Assembly (NCBI GenBank): GCA_963705495.1
Contig: CAVPJQ010000007.1
Coordinates: forward strand, 129,735-193,734
Length of the DNA: 64,000 nt
DNA from: DATBVX01 sp963705495
Lineage (GTDB): Bacteria > Pseudomonadota > Gammaproteobacteria > Steroidobacterales > Steroidobacteraceae
Direction of reading: 5' to 3'
This document shows positions 19,347 through 28,200 of the stretch, piece after piece. Each line of letters opens with the position of its first letter. The stretch's first letter is position 1. The notes beneath the pieces were generated by a model. The model had not been told where the DNA came from. It did no database searches and saw only the letters and a list, made by a program, of their open reading frames with translations. The position numbers were made by a program, and so were the translations under genes.

Positions 19347-19858
19347 TGGGCGCCCTTGGACGCAATCGCCGCCAGGATTCCTTCGAGGATTCGCGTCGGG
19401 TTGGGTGGACATCCAGGCACTGCGACGTCGACGGGTATCACGTTGGAGATACGCCCCCGACTCGCGTAGCACTCGCCAAATATCCCGCCGGTGCAGCCGC
19501 AATCGCCGAGGGCGACGACGAATTTGGGATCGGGCGTGGCGTCATAGGTGCGACGCAGCGCGACTTCCATGTGCTTCGATACCGGGCCCGTGACCAGCAG
19601 GAGGTCCGCGTGCCGCGGGCTGGCGACGAACCGGATACCGAGTCCTTCGAGGTTGTAGAGCGGATTGTTCAGGGCATGAATCTCGAGCTCGCAGCCATTG
19701 CAGGACCCGGCATCGATATGGCGAATGCAAAGCGCCCGGCCCAGCAGCGCACGAATGCGTTCCTGCAGTCCGTCGCGAACACGCAGGCTCTCATCTGCAG
19801 CGGGCGCTGCCTCAGTAGCGATGCCGATCCTTGCGATCTGGCGCAGGGTCTTCAGCAT
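19343..19858 (-). CDS. hyfI: hydrogenase-4-like small subunit (HyfI/NuoB family)
   Basis: A 171-residue NuoB/HycG-family protein. The four Cys expected for the proximal [4Fe-4S] cluster appear in GSCNGCELEIHAL, VALGDCGCTGGIF and VPGCPPNP. In complex I and membrane-bound hydrogenases this subunit passes electrons between the active-site subunit and the ferredoxin-like subunits at the membrane face. Here it is the last hyf gene and directly precedes the porin. The cluster site is intact although the large subunit has lost its metal ligands. Confidence 0.85.
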   Translation of the reverse strand: MLKTLRQIARIGIATEAAPAADESLRVRDGLQERIRALLGRALCIRHIDAGSCNGCELEIHALNNPLYNLEGLGIRFVASPRHADLLLVTGPVSKHMEVALRRTYDATPDPKFVVALGDCGCTGGIFGECYASRGRISNVIPVDVAVPGCPPNPTRILEGILAAIASKGAH

Positions 19859-19884
19859 GGTTGTTTGTTATGCGCCATGGTCAG

Positions 19885-21423
19885 CTACAGATCGTGGCCG
19901 CTGTAGGAGAGGTTGAAAGACTTATTGATCAGCGGAAAGTCCGGGACGATGTTGTCGATGATCGCGTGCTCGAGAACCGGCCAGTTCTGCCACGAGGGAT
20001 CGTGCGGATGACAGCGACGGATCGCGCCCGCTGCCGCGGCCTCGAGCGCTACGAGTACCGGGCCGCGCCAGCCTTCGATCAATCCGATTCCCACCGTCCC
20101 ATCGGCTGGCACGGCTACGTGCGCATCGCACGGACCGGCGGGCAGCGCTCGCAGAATCTGCAGGATGAGACGGCAGGACTCCTGCAACTCGTCGAAGCGC
20201 ACCGCCACCCGCGCGGCGACGTCCCCTTGGGTACCGACGATCTTCGCCGGCGCCAACGCCGAGTAAGGTTCGCACGGCAAATCGGCGCGCAGATCGAATG
20301 GCCGCGCACTTGCGCGTCCGGCCAGCCCGATGAGTCCCAGGCGCGCGGCGAGCTCCGGGGTGACCGTGCCGGCGCCGACAAACCGATCGCGTACGCCCTC
20401 GTGCTCGTCATAGATGGTGCGCAACGTGAGCGTTTCGCGCGCGAGCTCACGCACGCAGGCTTCGAGCCGACTGGAGCCGGACGCTGCGAGATTCACGCTC
20501 GTGCCGCCGGGCACGATCGCATTCATGAGGTAGCGCGCGCCCAGTGCCTCTTCGGTCGCGCGCAACAGGTGCTCCTTCAGCCGTGAAAATTGCGCGAGGC
20601 CGAATGCAAAGCCTGCGTCATTCCCGAGCGCGCCGAGGTCCCCAAGGTGATTCGCAACGCGCTCAAGCTCGAGGCAGAGCGCCCGCAACCACGCTGCGCG
20701 CGCCGGGATCCGCGCTCGCGACATACCCTCCAGTGCCTGGCAGTACGCCCAGGAGAATGCAACGGCTGAGTCTCCCGATACCCGCGCAGCCAAGCGGTGG
20801 CCTTCGAGAATGGGCAGTTCCGTGAAGCGGCGCTCGATGCCCTTGTGCACGTAGCCGAGCCGCTCCTCGAGCCTCAGGACCTTTTCGCCCACGACCGAGA
20901 AGCGGAAATGCCCGGGCTCGATGATGCCCGCGTGCACCGGGCCGACTGCGATCTCATGCACGCCTTCACCCTCGACGCGCACGAAGTCGTAAATGTCGCT
21001 CGTGGGCCCGGACGGCTCGGCTGGCGGATGCGGGTCCACGAGCGGCCGAAAACCTTCGGGCCAGGCTCCATGACTTAACCACGGGCGCTCGTCGAGATCG
21101 GTGGACCGGACTCCCGCGAGATCCGCGGTCGCGCGCTGCATGCGTGCCGCAGCCGGGAAGAGATCCGCAATGCCCGGATACCGCGCGTCCGGATCGTTGA
21201 GGCGCAGGCTGAGCACGAGTCCGCCGGGTTCAGCGAGAAATGCGGCGCGAACAATCGGTGAGGCGCGCCCGTCGCCGCTCGCCCACAGTGCCATGAGTCT
21301 GCCACCCGCAGCAGACAGGTCTGCCGCAACGTGGCGCCACTCCTCGACAGTAACCTCGAGCCTGCACAGCCCCGGGGCTCCGGGCTGCGGCTCGCTGCGC
21401 GCAAACCAGGCTCGCAATGGCAT
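19885..21423 (-). CDS. hyfG: hydrogenase-4-like large subunit without [NiFe] ligands (HyfG family)
   Basis: The 512-residue protein fuses a NuoC-like N-terminal domain with a NuoD/HycE-like domain. It keeps family stretches such as PVHAGIIEPGHFRFSVVGE, ERLGYVHKGIERRF and LELERVANHLGDLGAL. At the place where hydrogenases have RxCGxC it reads RVSGDSAVAFSWAYC, and at the C-terminus where DPCxxC is expected it reads DFPLINKSFNLSYSGHDL with no Cys. It therefore cannot bind the [NiFe] centre in the usual way. It belongs with the energy-converting-hydrogenase-related (Ehr-like) complexes. Its redox partner is unknown. Confidence 0.85.
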   Translation of the reverse strand: MPLRAWFARSEPQPGAPGLCRLEVTVEEWRHVAADLSAAGGRLMALWASGDGRASPIVRAAFLAEPGGLVLSLRLNDPDARYPGIADLFPAAARMQRATADLAGVRSTDLDERPWLSHGAWPEGFRPLVDPHPPAEPSGPTSDIYDFVRVEGEGVHEIAVGPVHAGIIEPGHFRFSVVGEKVLRLEERLGYVHKGIERRFTELPILEGHRLAARVSGDSAVAFSWAYCQALEGMSRARIPARAAWLRALCLELERVANHLGDLGALGNDAGFAFGLAQFSRLKEHLLRATEEALGARYLMNAIVPGGTSVNLAASGSSRLEACVRELARETLTLRTIYDEHEGVRDRFVGAGTVTPELAARLGLIGLAGRASARPFDLRADLPCEPYSALAPAKIVGTQGDVAARVAVRFDELQESCRLILQILRALPAGPCDAHVAVPADGTVGIGLIEGWRGPVLVALEAAAAGAIRRCHPHDPSWQNWPVLEHAIIDNIVPDFPLINKSFNLSYSGHDL

Positions 21424-22890
21424 TCAGTTGCCTCCGATCAGGCGCGCGGCCGCCCGATACCAGTCCGCCAGATATGGCGGCACGTAAATCCCGAGCACCA
21501 ACACCAGACCCAGGTGCGCGAAGACCGGCAACAGCGCCGGCGGATGCGGCAAGCGCTTCGCCGTCGTTTCTCCGAACACCATCGGCTGCACGCGCCCGAA
21601 GATCGCTGCAAACGCAATGCCGAGCGCAGCGAGCAGGATCGGTGTCGCCCACGGCTGTTCACGCATGGCGGTGGTGAGGATCAGAAACTCGCTCGCAAAG
21701 ACCCCGAAAGGCGGCATGCCGAGGATGGCGAGCGAGCCCATCATCAGGCCCCAGCCTACCGTGGGACTCAAAGTGATGAGTCCGCGGATGTTCTCGATGA
21801 GCTGCGTCCCCGCCTTCTGTGCGGCGTGCCCGACCGCAAAGAAGATCGCCGATTTCGTCAGCGAGTGCACAGTCATGTGCAGGAGCGCAGCGAAATTCGC
21901 CACCGGGCCGCCCATGCCGAAGGCGAAGGTGATGATGCCCATGTGCTCGATGGACGAATACGCGAACAGGCGTTTGACGTCGCGCTGCCGCCAAAGGAAA
22001 AACGCCGCGAGCACGACCGAGAGCAGGCCAAAACCCATGAGCATGTGCGAAGGGAGCGATGACTGGAGCGAGCCTTCGACGAGCACTTTGCAACGCACAA
22101 CGGCGTAGATGGCGACGTTGAGCAGCAGCCCGGACAACACGGCCGAGATGGGCGTGGGACCTTCGGCGTGCGCATCGGGCAACCAGTTGTGTAGCGGCGC
22201 CAGCCCAACCTTCGTCCCGTAGCCGACCAGCAGGAAGACGAACGCGAGACTCAGAACGGCGGGCTCGAGCTGGCCCTTCACGCCATTCAGATGCGTCCAC
22301 AACAGCGCGCTCACGCCCGCGGCCCCCAGGACTCTTTCGGCTGCGAAGTACAGCAGGATCGTGCCGAAGAGTGCCTGCGCAATCCCGACGCCGCAGAGAA
22401 TGAAGTATTTCCAGCCCGCCTCCAGGCTCGCCGGCGTTCGGTACAGCGTCACGAGCAGAACGGTCGACAGAGTCGCCGCTTCCATTGCGACCCACAGCAG
22501 ACCCATGTTGTTGGTCGTCAGCGCAATCAGCATCGTGGCCATGAAGAGCTGGTACATGCTGTGGTAGAGGCGCAAGCGCGGTGCACTCACGCGCCCGTGC
22601 TCCATCTCCACCCGCATGTACGGGCGCGAGAAGAGCGAGGTGGTCAAGCCCACGAAAGCCGTCAGCGTCACCAGGAACACGTTGAAGGGGTCGATGAAGA
22701 ACTGCTCGTGTGCCACGAGAAGGTCGCCTTCGCCGATGACGCGTGCGGTGAGCGCACAGGCGGCGAGGAAGGTCGCGAAGCTCACGCCTGCATTCAGTTC
22801 GGGTGCCCAGCGACGCGCGCCGAACGCGCCGAGGAGCAGCGCGCCAGCGATCGGACTTCCCAGCAGAAGGAGAAATTCCACGCTAGCCAC
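21424..22890 (-). CDS. hyfF: hydrogenase-4-like antiporter subunit (HyfF/NuoN family)
   Basis: A 488-residue polytopic membrane protein with about 13-14 helices. It carries the proton_antipo_M core: GYGTKVGLAPLHNWLPDAHA and FAYSSIEHMGIITFAFG. In complex I and group 4 hydrogenases such subunits carry protons or sodium ions. The GTG at 22890 lies within the 3' end of the hyfE gene (8-bp overlap), and its stop directly abuts the hyfG start, so the genes are translationally linked. Confidence 0.88.
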   Translation of the reverse strand: MASVEFLLLLGSPIAGALLLGAFGARRWAPELNAGVSFATFLAACALTARVIGEGDLLVAHEQFFIDPFNVFLVTLTAFVGLTTSLFSRPYMRVEMEHGRVSAPRLRLYHSMYQLFMATMLIALTTNNMGLLWVAMEAATLSTVLLVTLYRTPASLEAGWKYFILCGVGIAQALFGTILLYFAAERVLGAAGVSALLWTHLNGVKGQLEPAVLSLAFVFLLVGYGTKVGLAPLHNWLPDAHAEGPTPISAVLSGLLLNVAIYAVVRCKVLVEGSLQSSLPSHMLMGFGLLSVVLAAFFLWRQRDVKRLFAYSSIEHMGIITFAFGMGGPVANFAALLHMTVHSLTKSAIFFAVGHAAQKAGTQLIENIRGLITLSPTVGWGLMMGSLAILGMPPFGVFASEFLILTTAMREQPWATPILLAALGIAFAAIFGRVQPMVFGETTAKRLPHPPALLPVFAHLGLVLVLGIYVPPYLADWYRAAARLIGGN

Positions 22891-23590
22891 CGCCGCCTTT
22901 GCTCGAACTGCGTGCGCCGAACGGCTTGCCTTCCTTCAGTGACTCCAGGTGATGCAGATCCAGGCTGTCGAACTGCTCGCGGATCTGGAAGAAGAAGATG
23001 CCGAGGACCAGCACGGCGACCAGTACGTCGAGCGCCACTCCGAGTTCGACGATCATCGGCATACCGTACGTTGCGCTCATCGCCCCGAAAAACAGCCCGT
23101 TCTCCATGGAGAGAAAGCCGACGACCTGCGACATGGCCTTGCGGCGCGTGATCATGGTGACGAATGAGAGCAGGACTACTGCAACCGCGATGCCGATCGA
23201 GTTGCGCGTCGCGGTGCTGGCCAGGGCCGAGATGGGCTGTGCCAGGCCGAAGGCGAATACGACCACCAGGAGGCCGATGAGCATCGTTCCCGGAATATTG
23301 AGCAGCGATTCGGTGTCCCAGTAGACCTGCAGGCGCCGGATCAACCGATGCAGAAGCCACGGCAGGAAGCAGGCTTTGAGCGCGAGCGTGAGAGCGGCGG
23401 ACAGATACAGATGCGCCTGCCCTGTTCGCCATGCCAGCAGCAACGTCGCCACAGTCAGCAGGGCACCCTGGAACGCGAGCAGGTTCACGAGGTTCACGAT
23501 GCGTCGTTGCGCGAGCATCGCGAAGGACAAAAGGAGCAGCAGCGCTGCACAGAGGTTCAGCAGTTGCAGGGTAAATGGAGTACCGGCCAT
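22883..23590 (-). CDS. hyfE: hydrogenase-4-like membrane subunit (HyfE/NuoK-like)
   Basis: A 235-residue membrane protein beginning MAGTPFTLQLLNLCAALLLL with about six or seven helices (RRIVNLVNLLAFQGALL, MENGLFFGAMSATYGMP). It matches HyfE, an elongated NuoK-related subunit. The ATG at 23590 leaves a 2-bp gap after hyfC. The C-terminal tail is Gly/Lys-rich (SSSKGGGG). Confidence 0.85.
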   Translation of the reverse strand: MAGTPFTLQLLNLCAALLLLLSFAMLAQRRIVNLVNLLAFQGALLTVATLLLAWRTGQAHLYLSAALTLALKACFLPWLLHRLIRRLQVYWDTESLLNIPGTMLIGLLVVVFAFGLAQPISALASTATRNSIGIAVAVVLLSFVTMITRRKAMSQVVGFLSMENGLFFGAMSATYGMPMIVELGVALDVLVAVLVLGIFFFQIREQFDSLDLHHLESLKEGKPFGARSSSKGGGG

Positions 23591-23592
23591 CT

Positions 23593-24543
23593 TCAGGCTC
23601 CCAGTAGCAGGTGCACGAGCAGGCCCAGCACCGCGAACAGGAACGCGACTGCGAGAAACTCCGGCGCACGAAAAACGCGCAGCTTCGCCGACAGCGTCTC
23701 GATGACGGCGAGCGCGACGCCAGCCACCGCGAGCTTGACGGCGAGCAGCGGAATCGAGGCGAGCAGCGCGCCCGGACCGCCCTGACCGGTGGACACGCCC
23801 CACGGGACGAAGAGCGCAAAGCCGATGCACGCGTAGTTGAACAGCTTGAGCGCAGCCGCCCATTCGATGAGCGCCAGGTGCCGCGCCGAGTACTCGAGCA
23901 CCATCGCTTCATGAATCATCGTGAGCTCGAGGTGCGTCGCCGGATTGTCGATGGGGATGCGCGCATTCTCAGCGAGCAACACCATGGTGAAGGCGATCGC
24001 CGTAAAAGCGAGGCTGGGGTAAAGACCGAGATTCTGCGTGCCGAGATTCTCGGTGATGGCCGGCAGGGCCGTGGTTGCCGAGATCAACGAGGCGACGAAG
24101 ATCACCATGAGCAGTGCGGGCTCGGCCAGAAAGCCCACCATCATCTCCCGGCGCGCCCCGAGCGTGCCGAACGCCGTTCCGATGTCCATCGCGGCGAGCG
24201 ACAGGAACACGCGTGCCGTGGCGAGGAGCCCCACGAGCGCGATCGCATCCGCCGCGATGGTGAATGGCAGCCCGGTACTCATCGAAGGAATGATCATCGC
24301 GGCGAGCACCATCGAGCCGAACACGACGTAAGGTGCCACGCGAAAGAGCGGGGAAGCGCCGGCGGCGATCACCGCGTCCTTTTGAAAGAGCTTGCGAATG
24401 CCGCGGTAGGGCAACCACAAGCTGGGAGCGCGACGATTCTGCAGCCATGCCCGGCACTGGTTGACCCAGCCGACGAAAAGCGGTGCGGCGGCAAGTGCCG
24501 CGATCAGCTCCAGCGCCTGAGCAAAGATCTCGATTGGCTTCAT
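23593..24543 (-). CDS. hyfC: hydrogenase-4-like membrane subunit (HyfC/HycD/NuoH family)
   Basis: A 316-residue protein with about eight helices. NuoH-family segments include LWLPYRGIRKLFQKDAVI, FRVAPYVVFGSMVLAAM and ENARIPIDNPATHLELTMIH, the last with the conserved acidic residues of the quinone-chamber/ion-path region. The ATG at 24543 overlaps the hyfB stop by 4 bp. This subunit anchors the peripheral arm in the membrane. Confidence 0.88.
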   Translation of the reverse strand: MKPIEIFAQALELIAALAAAPLFVGWVNQCRAWLQNRRAPSLWLPYRGIRKLFQKDAVIAAGASPLFRVAPYVVFGSMVLAAMIIPSMSTGLPFTIAADAIALVGLLATARVFLSLAAMDIGTAFGTLGARREMMVGFLAEPALLMVIFVASLISATTALPAITENLGTQNLGLYPSLAFTAIAFTMVLLAENARIPIDNPATHLELTMIHEAMVLEYSARHLALIEWAAALKLFNYACIGFALFVPWGVSTGQGGPGALLASIPLLAVKLAVAGVALAVIETLSAKLRVFRAPEFLAVAFLFAVLGLLVHLLLGA

Positions 24544-26543
24544 AGCACGAGCGCCAGCAGCGCGATCAGCGTCACGAAGCTGTACAGCAGGTAGGTGGCG
24601 ATACGCCCCTGCTGCAACCACGCGAACGAGTCCGCCACGCGTTGGATGAGCGGGCCCAGCGGCAGGTACAGGCTGGTCCAGATTCTATCGCCGACGGTGA
24701 CGCGATAGCGTGGAGTGCGGTCGAAAGGCGACGGCAGCTCGCGGTTGACCGCAAGGAAGTCCCCGAAGATATGTCGGATCGGCTGACCAAAGCCTTCCGC
24801 AGTGTCCTGCATGCGCGCGGTCACACTGCCGAAACCGCAGTCCCAGGGTGGCGCGCGACGGACTCGCCGATGATAGAAGAGGCGCACCGCGAATGCGGTG
24901 AGAAGCACCGCCCCGGCGATGGCGATGAAAAAGAGCAGCGCGGAATAAGAAACCTGTCGCTCAGGCAGAGGCACGAGAAGCCACCAGGGTGCCTCGGGTT
25001 CGGGGAGCGTGGCGCCGGTAAGTGCCTGGACCACGATGCGTAACGCACCAACGACGTAGGTTGGAAACAGGCCCAATGCAAAGCAGCCCAGCGCCAACCA
25101 GATGAGGCCGAGGCGTTCGAGCACGTTCGCGTCGTGCGCGTGCGCGAGTGCCGCTTCGCGCGGCTGACCGAGAAAGATCACGCCAAAGAACTTCACCATC
25201 ACGTAGGCCGCCAGCGCAGCGGCCAGCGCGACGATCGCGGCACCGAGTGGCAGCAGCATGTTGACGAATGAGACGGGTACTTCGTGTGCGAAGAGGAACG
25301 ACTGCAACAGAAGCCACTCGGAGACGAAGCCGTTGAGGGGCGGGAGCCCGGCCATCGCCAGTGCTCCGACCAGCGTGAGCCAGGCGACCCAGGGCATGCG
25401 GTGGATCAGGCCACCGAGGCGCCCGAGGTTGCGCTCGCCGGTCGAATGCAGAACCGCACCCGTGCCGAGAAACAGCAGGCTCTTCATGAAAGCGTGATTC
25501 AGACTGTGATAGAGCGCCGCAATCAGAGCGAGCGCGGACAGGGAAGGCATGTTGAGGCCGCCGAAAACGATGGCGAGACCGATGCCGGTGAAGATGATGC
25601 CGACGTTCTCGATCGACGAATACGCGAGCAAGCGCTTCATGTCGGTCTGCACTGCCGCGAACACCACGCCGTACAGCGCGCTGAAGAGCCCGATGGTCAC
25701 TGGCACGAGCCCCCACCACCACGCGGCGGCAGGCAGTAGATCGAAAGTGACGCGCAGCACTCCGTAGACAGCGGTCTTCAACATCACCCCGCTCATGAGC
25801 GCCGAGACTGGTGAGGGAGCAGCCGGATGCGCTTCAGGGAGCCAGACATGCAGCGGCACGAGCCCGGCCTTCGCTCCGAACCCGAACAGTGCGAGCAAAA
25901 ACGCGGTAGCCGCCCATTGAGGAGTGAGCTGCGCAGCGCGCATGGCGTCGAATGTGAATTGCCAGCTTCCCCCTTGCATGACACCGAAGCTCAGAAGGAT
26001 GGCAATGGCCCCGACATGCGCGATCAAGAGATAGAGAAACCCGGCGCGCCGGATTTCGGCGAGGCCGTGTTGCGTGGTCACGAGGAAGTACGAGGAGAGC
26101 GCCATCGTTTCCCACGCCACCATGAACGCGTAAGCGTCATCGGCCAGCAGCACGAAACCCATGCTGGCGAGGAACAGGTGGTACTGAAGACAGAGCAGGC
26201 CGGGCGCAGTGCCCTGGCCACGGCGAAAGTACCCGGCCGCGAAGATCGAGATGCCGGCGGAGGCGGCGCCGAGCAGAAGGAGAAAGACGCTCGTCAATGC
26301 GTCGCGACGCACGTGGAACGGGAGATCCGGCAGTCCGATCGGGAGCGTCGCGCTGTCCACCGGCATCGTGAGCGAAGCTCCGGCCACCAATGCCAGTGCC
26401 ACGCCACAAAGTGCTCCCAGCGGGAACAAGGTCCGCCCGACGAAGACGATGCTCTTCGGACGCAGGAGGCCCGCGACCCCAATGAGGCCCCACAGAGCGA
26501 TGAGCACCAGGCAGGCGGAAAGCGATGAGTCGATCAGTGGCAT
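24540..26543 (-). CDS. hyfB: hydrogenase-4-like antiporter subunit (HyfB/NuoL family)
   Basis: A 667-residue polytopic protein, first gene of the hyf operon. It contains the proton_antipo core (FGAKAGLVPLHVWLPEAHPA, LLAYSSIENVGIIFTGIGLA) and HSLNHAFMKSLLFLGTGAVL, and ends in a long amphipathic/transmembrane tail as HyfB does. It is a second ion-pumping subunit beside HyfF. No hyfA or hyfH ferredoxin-type subunit and no hydrogenase maturation gene lies nearby. The ATG at 26543 is preferred over an adjacent GTG at 26546. Confidence 0.88.
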   Translation of the reverse strand: MPLIDSSLSACLVLIALWGLIGVAGLLRPKSIVFVGRTLFPLGALCGVALALVAGASLTMPVDSATLPIGLPDLPFHVRRDALTSVFLLLLGAASAGISIFAAGYFRRGQGTAPGLLCLQYHLFLASMGFVLLADDAYAFMVAWETMALSSYFLVTTQHGLAEIRRAGFLYLLIAHVGAIAILLSFGVMQGGSWQFTFDAMRAAQLTPQWAATAFLLALFGFGAKAGLVPLHVWLPEAHPAAPSPVSALMSGVMLKTAVYGVLRVTFDLLPAAAWWWGLVPVTIGLFSALYGVVFAAVQTDMKRLLAYSSIENVGIIFTGIGLAIVFGGLNMPSLSALALIAALYHSLNHAFMKSLLFLGTGAVLHSTGERNLGRLGGLIHRMPWVAWLTLVGALAMAGLPPLNGFVSEWLLLQSFLFAHEVPVSFVNMLLPLGAAIVALAAALAAYVMVKFFGVIFLGQPREAALAHAHDANVLERLGLIWLALGCFALGLFPTYVVGALRIVVQALTGATLPEPEAPWWLLVPLPERQVSYSALLFFIAIAGAVLLTAFAVRLFYHRRVRRAPPWDCGFGSVTARMQDTAEGFGQPIRHIFGDFLAVNRELPSPFDRTPRYRVTVGDRIWTSLYLPLGPLIQRVADSFAWLQQGRIATYLLYSFVTLIALLALVL

Positions 26544-26565
26544 CACATGGGCAGTGGCATCACAT
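26535..26565. repeat. 17-bp tandem duplication at the hyfB start
   Basis: CAGTGGCATCACAT occurs at 26535-26548 and again at 26552-26565, separated by 3 bp. Read on the minus strand this duplicates the hyfB initiation region, giving two closely spaced ATG/GTG contexts. Confidence 0.8.
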
Positions 26566-26592
26566 CGGGTGCTATGCTGATACGCATTCGAT

Positions 26593-26598
26593 TATAAT
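26593..26598 (+). promoter_or_regulatory. possible -10 element of the ribbon-helix-helix gene
   Basis: A consensus TATAAT lies 35 bp upstream of the GTG start at 26634 in an AT-richer patch (CGATTATAATGAC). No good -35 hexamer is seen at 17-bp spacing, so this is tentative. Confidence 0.3.
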
Positions 26599-26633
26599 GA
26601 CAGCGACCGCACTCTGACGCCACTTGGGATCAC

Positions 26634-26855
26634 GTGCCACTCGAAGACCGCACAGCACGGCTGACGATTCTCATCGACCCACGCAAGAAGGCGCTGTTCG
26701 AGCGCCTGTGCGCAGAGGAGGACGCCACGCCCTCGCAGGTGCTGCGGCGCTTGATTCGCCGCTATATCGAGGAACAAACCGGCAAGCCCTGGACACCGGA
26801 GAAGAGCACCAAGCCCGCTACGCGCGGCAACACACGGCGCAACGCGCGCGGGTGA
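26634..26855 (+). CDS. small ribbon-helix-helix (CopG-like) protein
   Basis: A 73-residue basic protein. The N-terminal TARLTILIDPRKKALFERLC followed by TPSQVLRRLIRRYIEE has the beta-strand/helix/helix pattern of CopG/Arc DNA-binding proteins. The tail is Lys/Arg/Thr-rich. It starts at a GTG (26634). It may be an orphan antitoxin or a DNA-binding protein of the accessory region; no toxin gene follows directly on this strand. Confidence 0.6.
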   Translation: MPLEDRTARLTILIDPRKKALFERLCAEEDATPSQVLRRLIRRYIEEQTGKPWTPEKSTKPATRGNTRRNARG

Positions 26856-26899
26856 GTGCTCATCGAGGGCGCGGATACAACCCAGCAGATAGGCCCTGA

Positions 26900-27454
26900 C
26901 TAGTTGAGGATTTGTTCGAGGATGTCGGCGGCGGGCCGTCCGAAGCGGCGCGTAACTCGTCTTACGAGATCGATGTCGATCGGCTGGTCGGCGGTCTTGA
27001 GGGCTTGGCGCGCGTCGGCGATGTCTTGGGGGCCGCCGGCAAAGCATTTCATTGCGATAAAGTCTTCGCGGCCAATGACGCGAATGGTGGTGCGCAGGAA
27101 GGGGAGCGTGATGGAGCGCGAGAACGCTTCGGGGTCGAGGCCGCGAAGGCCTGTCAGGAGATCGACGCGATTTGCATGACGATCAGTGACTGCGAGAAGC
27201 GCGGGAATTGGGTCGTCGGGATCGCCGAGGCGGAGCTCGGTTTCAAAGCCGGCCTGCTTGAACGCTTTCTCTAAGCGCGTGAGCTTCGGCAGGGTTGTCG
27301 CGAGCAGGACGTCGACATCACTAGTGGCACGGATGGCGCCGTGTACCGAAGCTGCCATGGCACCAATGACGGCGTAGTTGATCTTCTGTTCGGTCAGCAC
27401 TGATGCTACGTCGAGTAGCAGGAGGGCGGACTGGCCCGGACCGCGTGCTTTCAT
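26900..27454 (-). CDS. nucleotidyltransferase-like protein of a putative toxin-antitoxin pair
   Basis: A 184-residue protein with a nucleotidyltransferase-type core: NYAVIGAMAASVHGAIRATSDVDVLL, where the DVD pair would bind metal, and later HANRVDLLTGL with a third acidic residue and REDFIAMKCFAGGPQDIADA. This resembles DUF6036/AbiEii-like proteins, some of which are toxins that modify RNA or proteins. The start overlaps the stop of the XRE gene by 4 bp. Toxin function is inferred from that linkage only. Confidence 0.65.
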   Translation of the reverse strand: MKARGPGQSALLLLDVASVLTEQKINYAVIGAMAASVHGAIRATSDVDVLLATTLPKLTRLEKAFKQAGFETELRLGDPDDPIPALLAVTDRHANRVDLLTGLRGLDPEAFSRSITLPFLRTTIRVIGREDFIAMKCFAGGPQDIADARQALKTADQPIDIDLVRRVTRRFGRPAADILEQILN

Positions 27455-27927
27455 CGGGGTCCTTTGCCTGATGGTGTACCTCCGCGGGCACGGCGAAGTG
27501 CAGCCTGGCCGGCGCGATGCAGTGTTGTGACCAGCTCGCTGTGCTTGAGGTGAGCTTCGAGCCGTTGTTCGGGCGTGAGTCGACGTGCGCTATCGGTCAA
27601 CGCTTCGCGCGCTTCCTCGGCGAGTCTGGATCTTGAGCGTGCGGGTTCCATCATTTCCAAGCCTGATACATAAGCGCCCGCCTCCACCGGAGCTTTCCCC
27701 GTCTGCAGCACAATGGGCAATCCTGCGCGTACTGCGATCCGGAGCAGCAGTTCGAGCGAAAGCTCACTCACCTTGCCGTGCATGATCTTGCTCAGCGTGG
27801 GCTGGGGAATACCGAGCTGCTTCGCCGCGGTCAATTGGGTCTGCGCACTGCGCCTGACATGGCGCGCTATCTGTAGTGCGACGTCGCTACGCAATGCCTG
27901 AATGGTCGCCATGTCCGGAGAAGTCAT
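27451..27927 (-). CDS. XRE-family helix-turn-helix protein, putative antitoxin
   Basis: A 158-residue protein with an HTH (LTAAKQLGIPQPTLSKIMHG, KVSELSLELLLRIAVRAGLP) of the HigA-like XRE class, and a longer charged C-terminal region (EEAREALTDSARRLTPEQR). It is translationally coupled to the nucleotidyltransferase gene and preceded by a perfect inverted repeat at 27946-27963, the arrangement of an autoregulated antitoxin-first module. An alternative Met lies at 27912. Confidence 0.7.
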   Translation of the reverse strand: MTSPDMATIQALRSDVALQIARHVRRSAQTQLTAAKQLGIPQPTLSKIMHGKVSELSLELLLRIAVRAGLPIVLQTGKAPVEAGAYVSGLEMMEPARSRSRLAEEAREALTDSARRLTPEQRLEAHLKHSELVTTLHRAGQAALRRARGGTPSGKGPR

Positions 27928-27945
27928 GGGGTGGTGGCTTAGCCT

Positions 27946-27963
27946 TATAGTGCATTCACTATA
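27946..27963. promoter_or_regulatory. inverted-repeat operator upstream of the XRE gene
   Basis: TATAGTG and CACTATA form a perfect 7-bp inverted repeat around CATT, ending 19 bp before the XRE start. The location and symmetry suit binding of an XRE dimer. The remaining stretch up to 28200 shows no gene I can support. Confidence 0.55.
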
Positions 27964-28200
27964 GCGTAAGCCATTTCACTAAGCCAGCTAGGAGTGGAGT
28001 CATGGATCAACTGTTCTCCTCAGCGGGTTTCGGCGGGGGCATGGTCTGTGCATGGTGCTATGGTTTCGCCCTGCACACACGAGTTCACTGAAGGCACAAG
28101 CGCCCAAGTTCAGCTGGCACCTAGCGTTTGGAAAATGATCGACACCGCGACAGCGCCCCGCGCGCCAACTCCTCGTCCGCGTCGGGAGAGAGATGGGAGA

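Noticed and set aside
19885..21423. Annotation as a true [NiFe] hydrogenase
   Set aside because: Both Cys ligand pairs are missing from the large subunit and no maturation genes are nearby.
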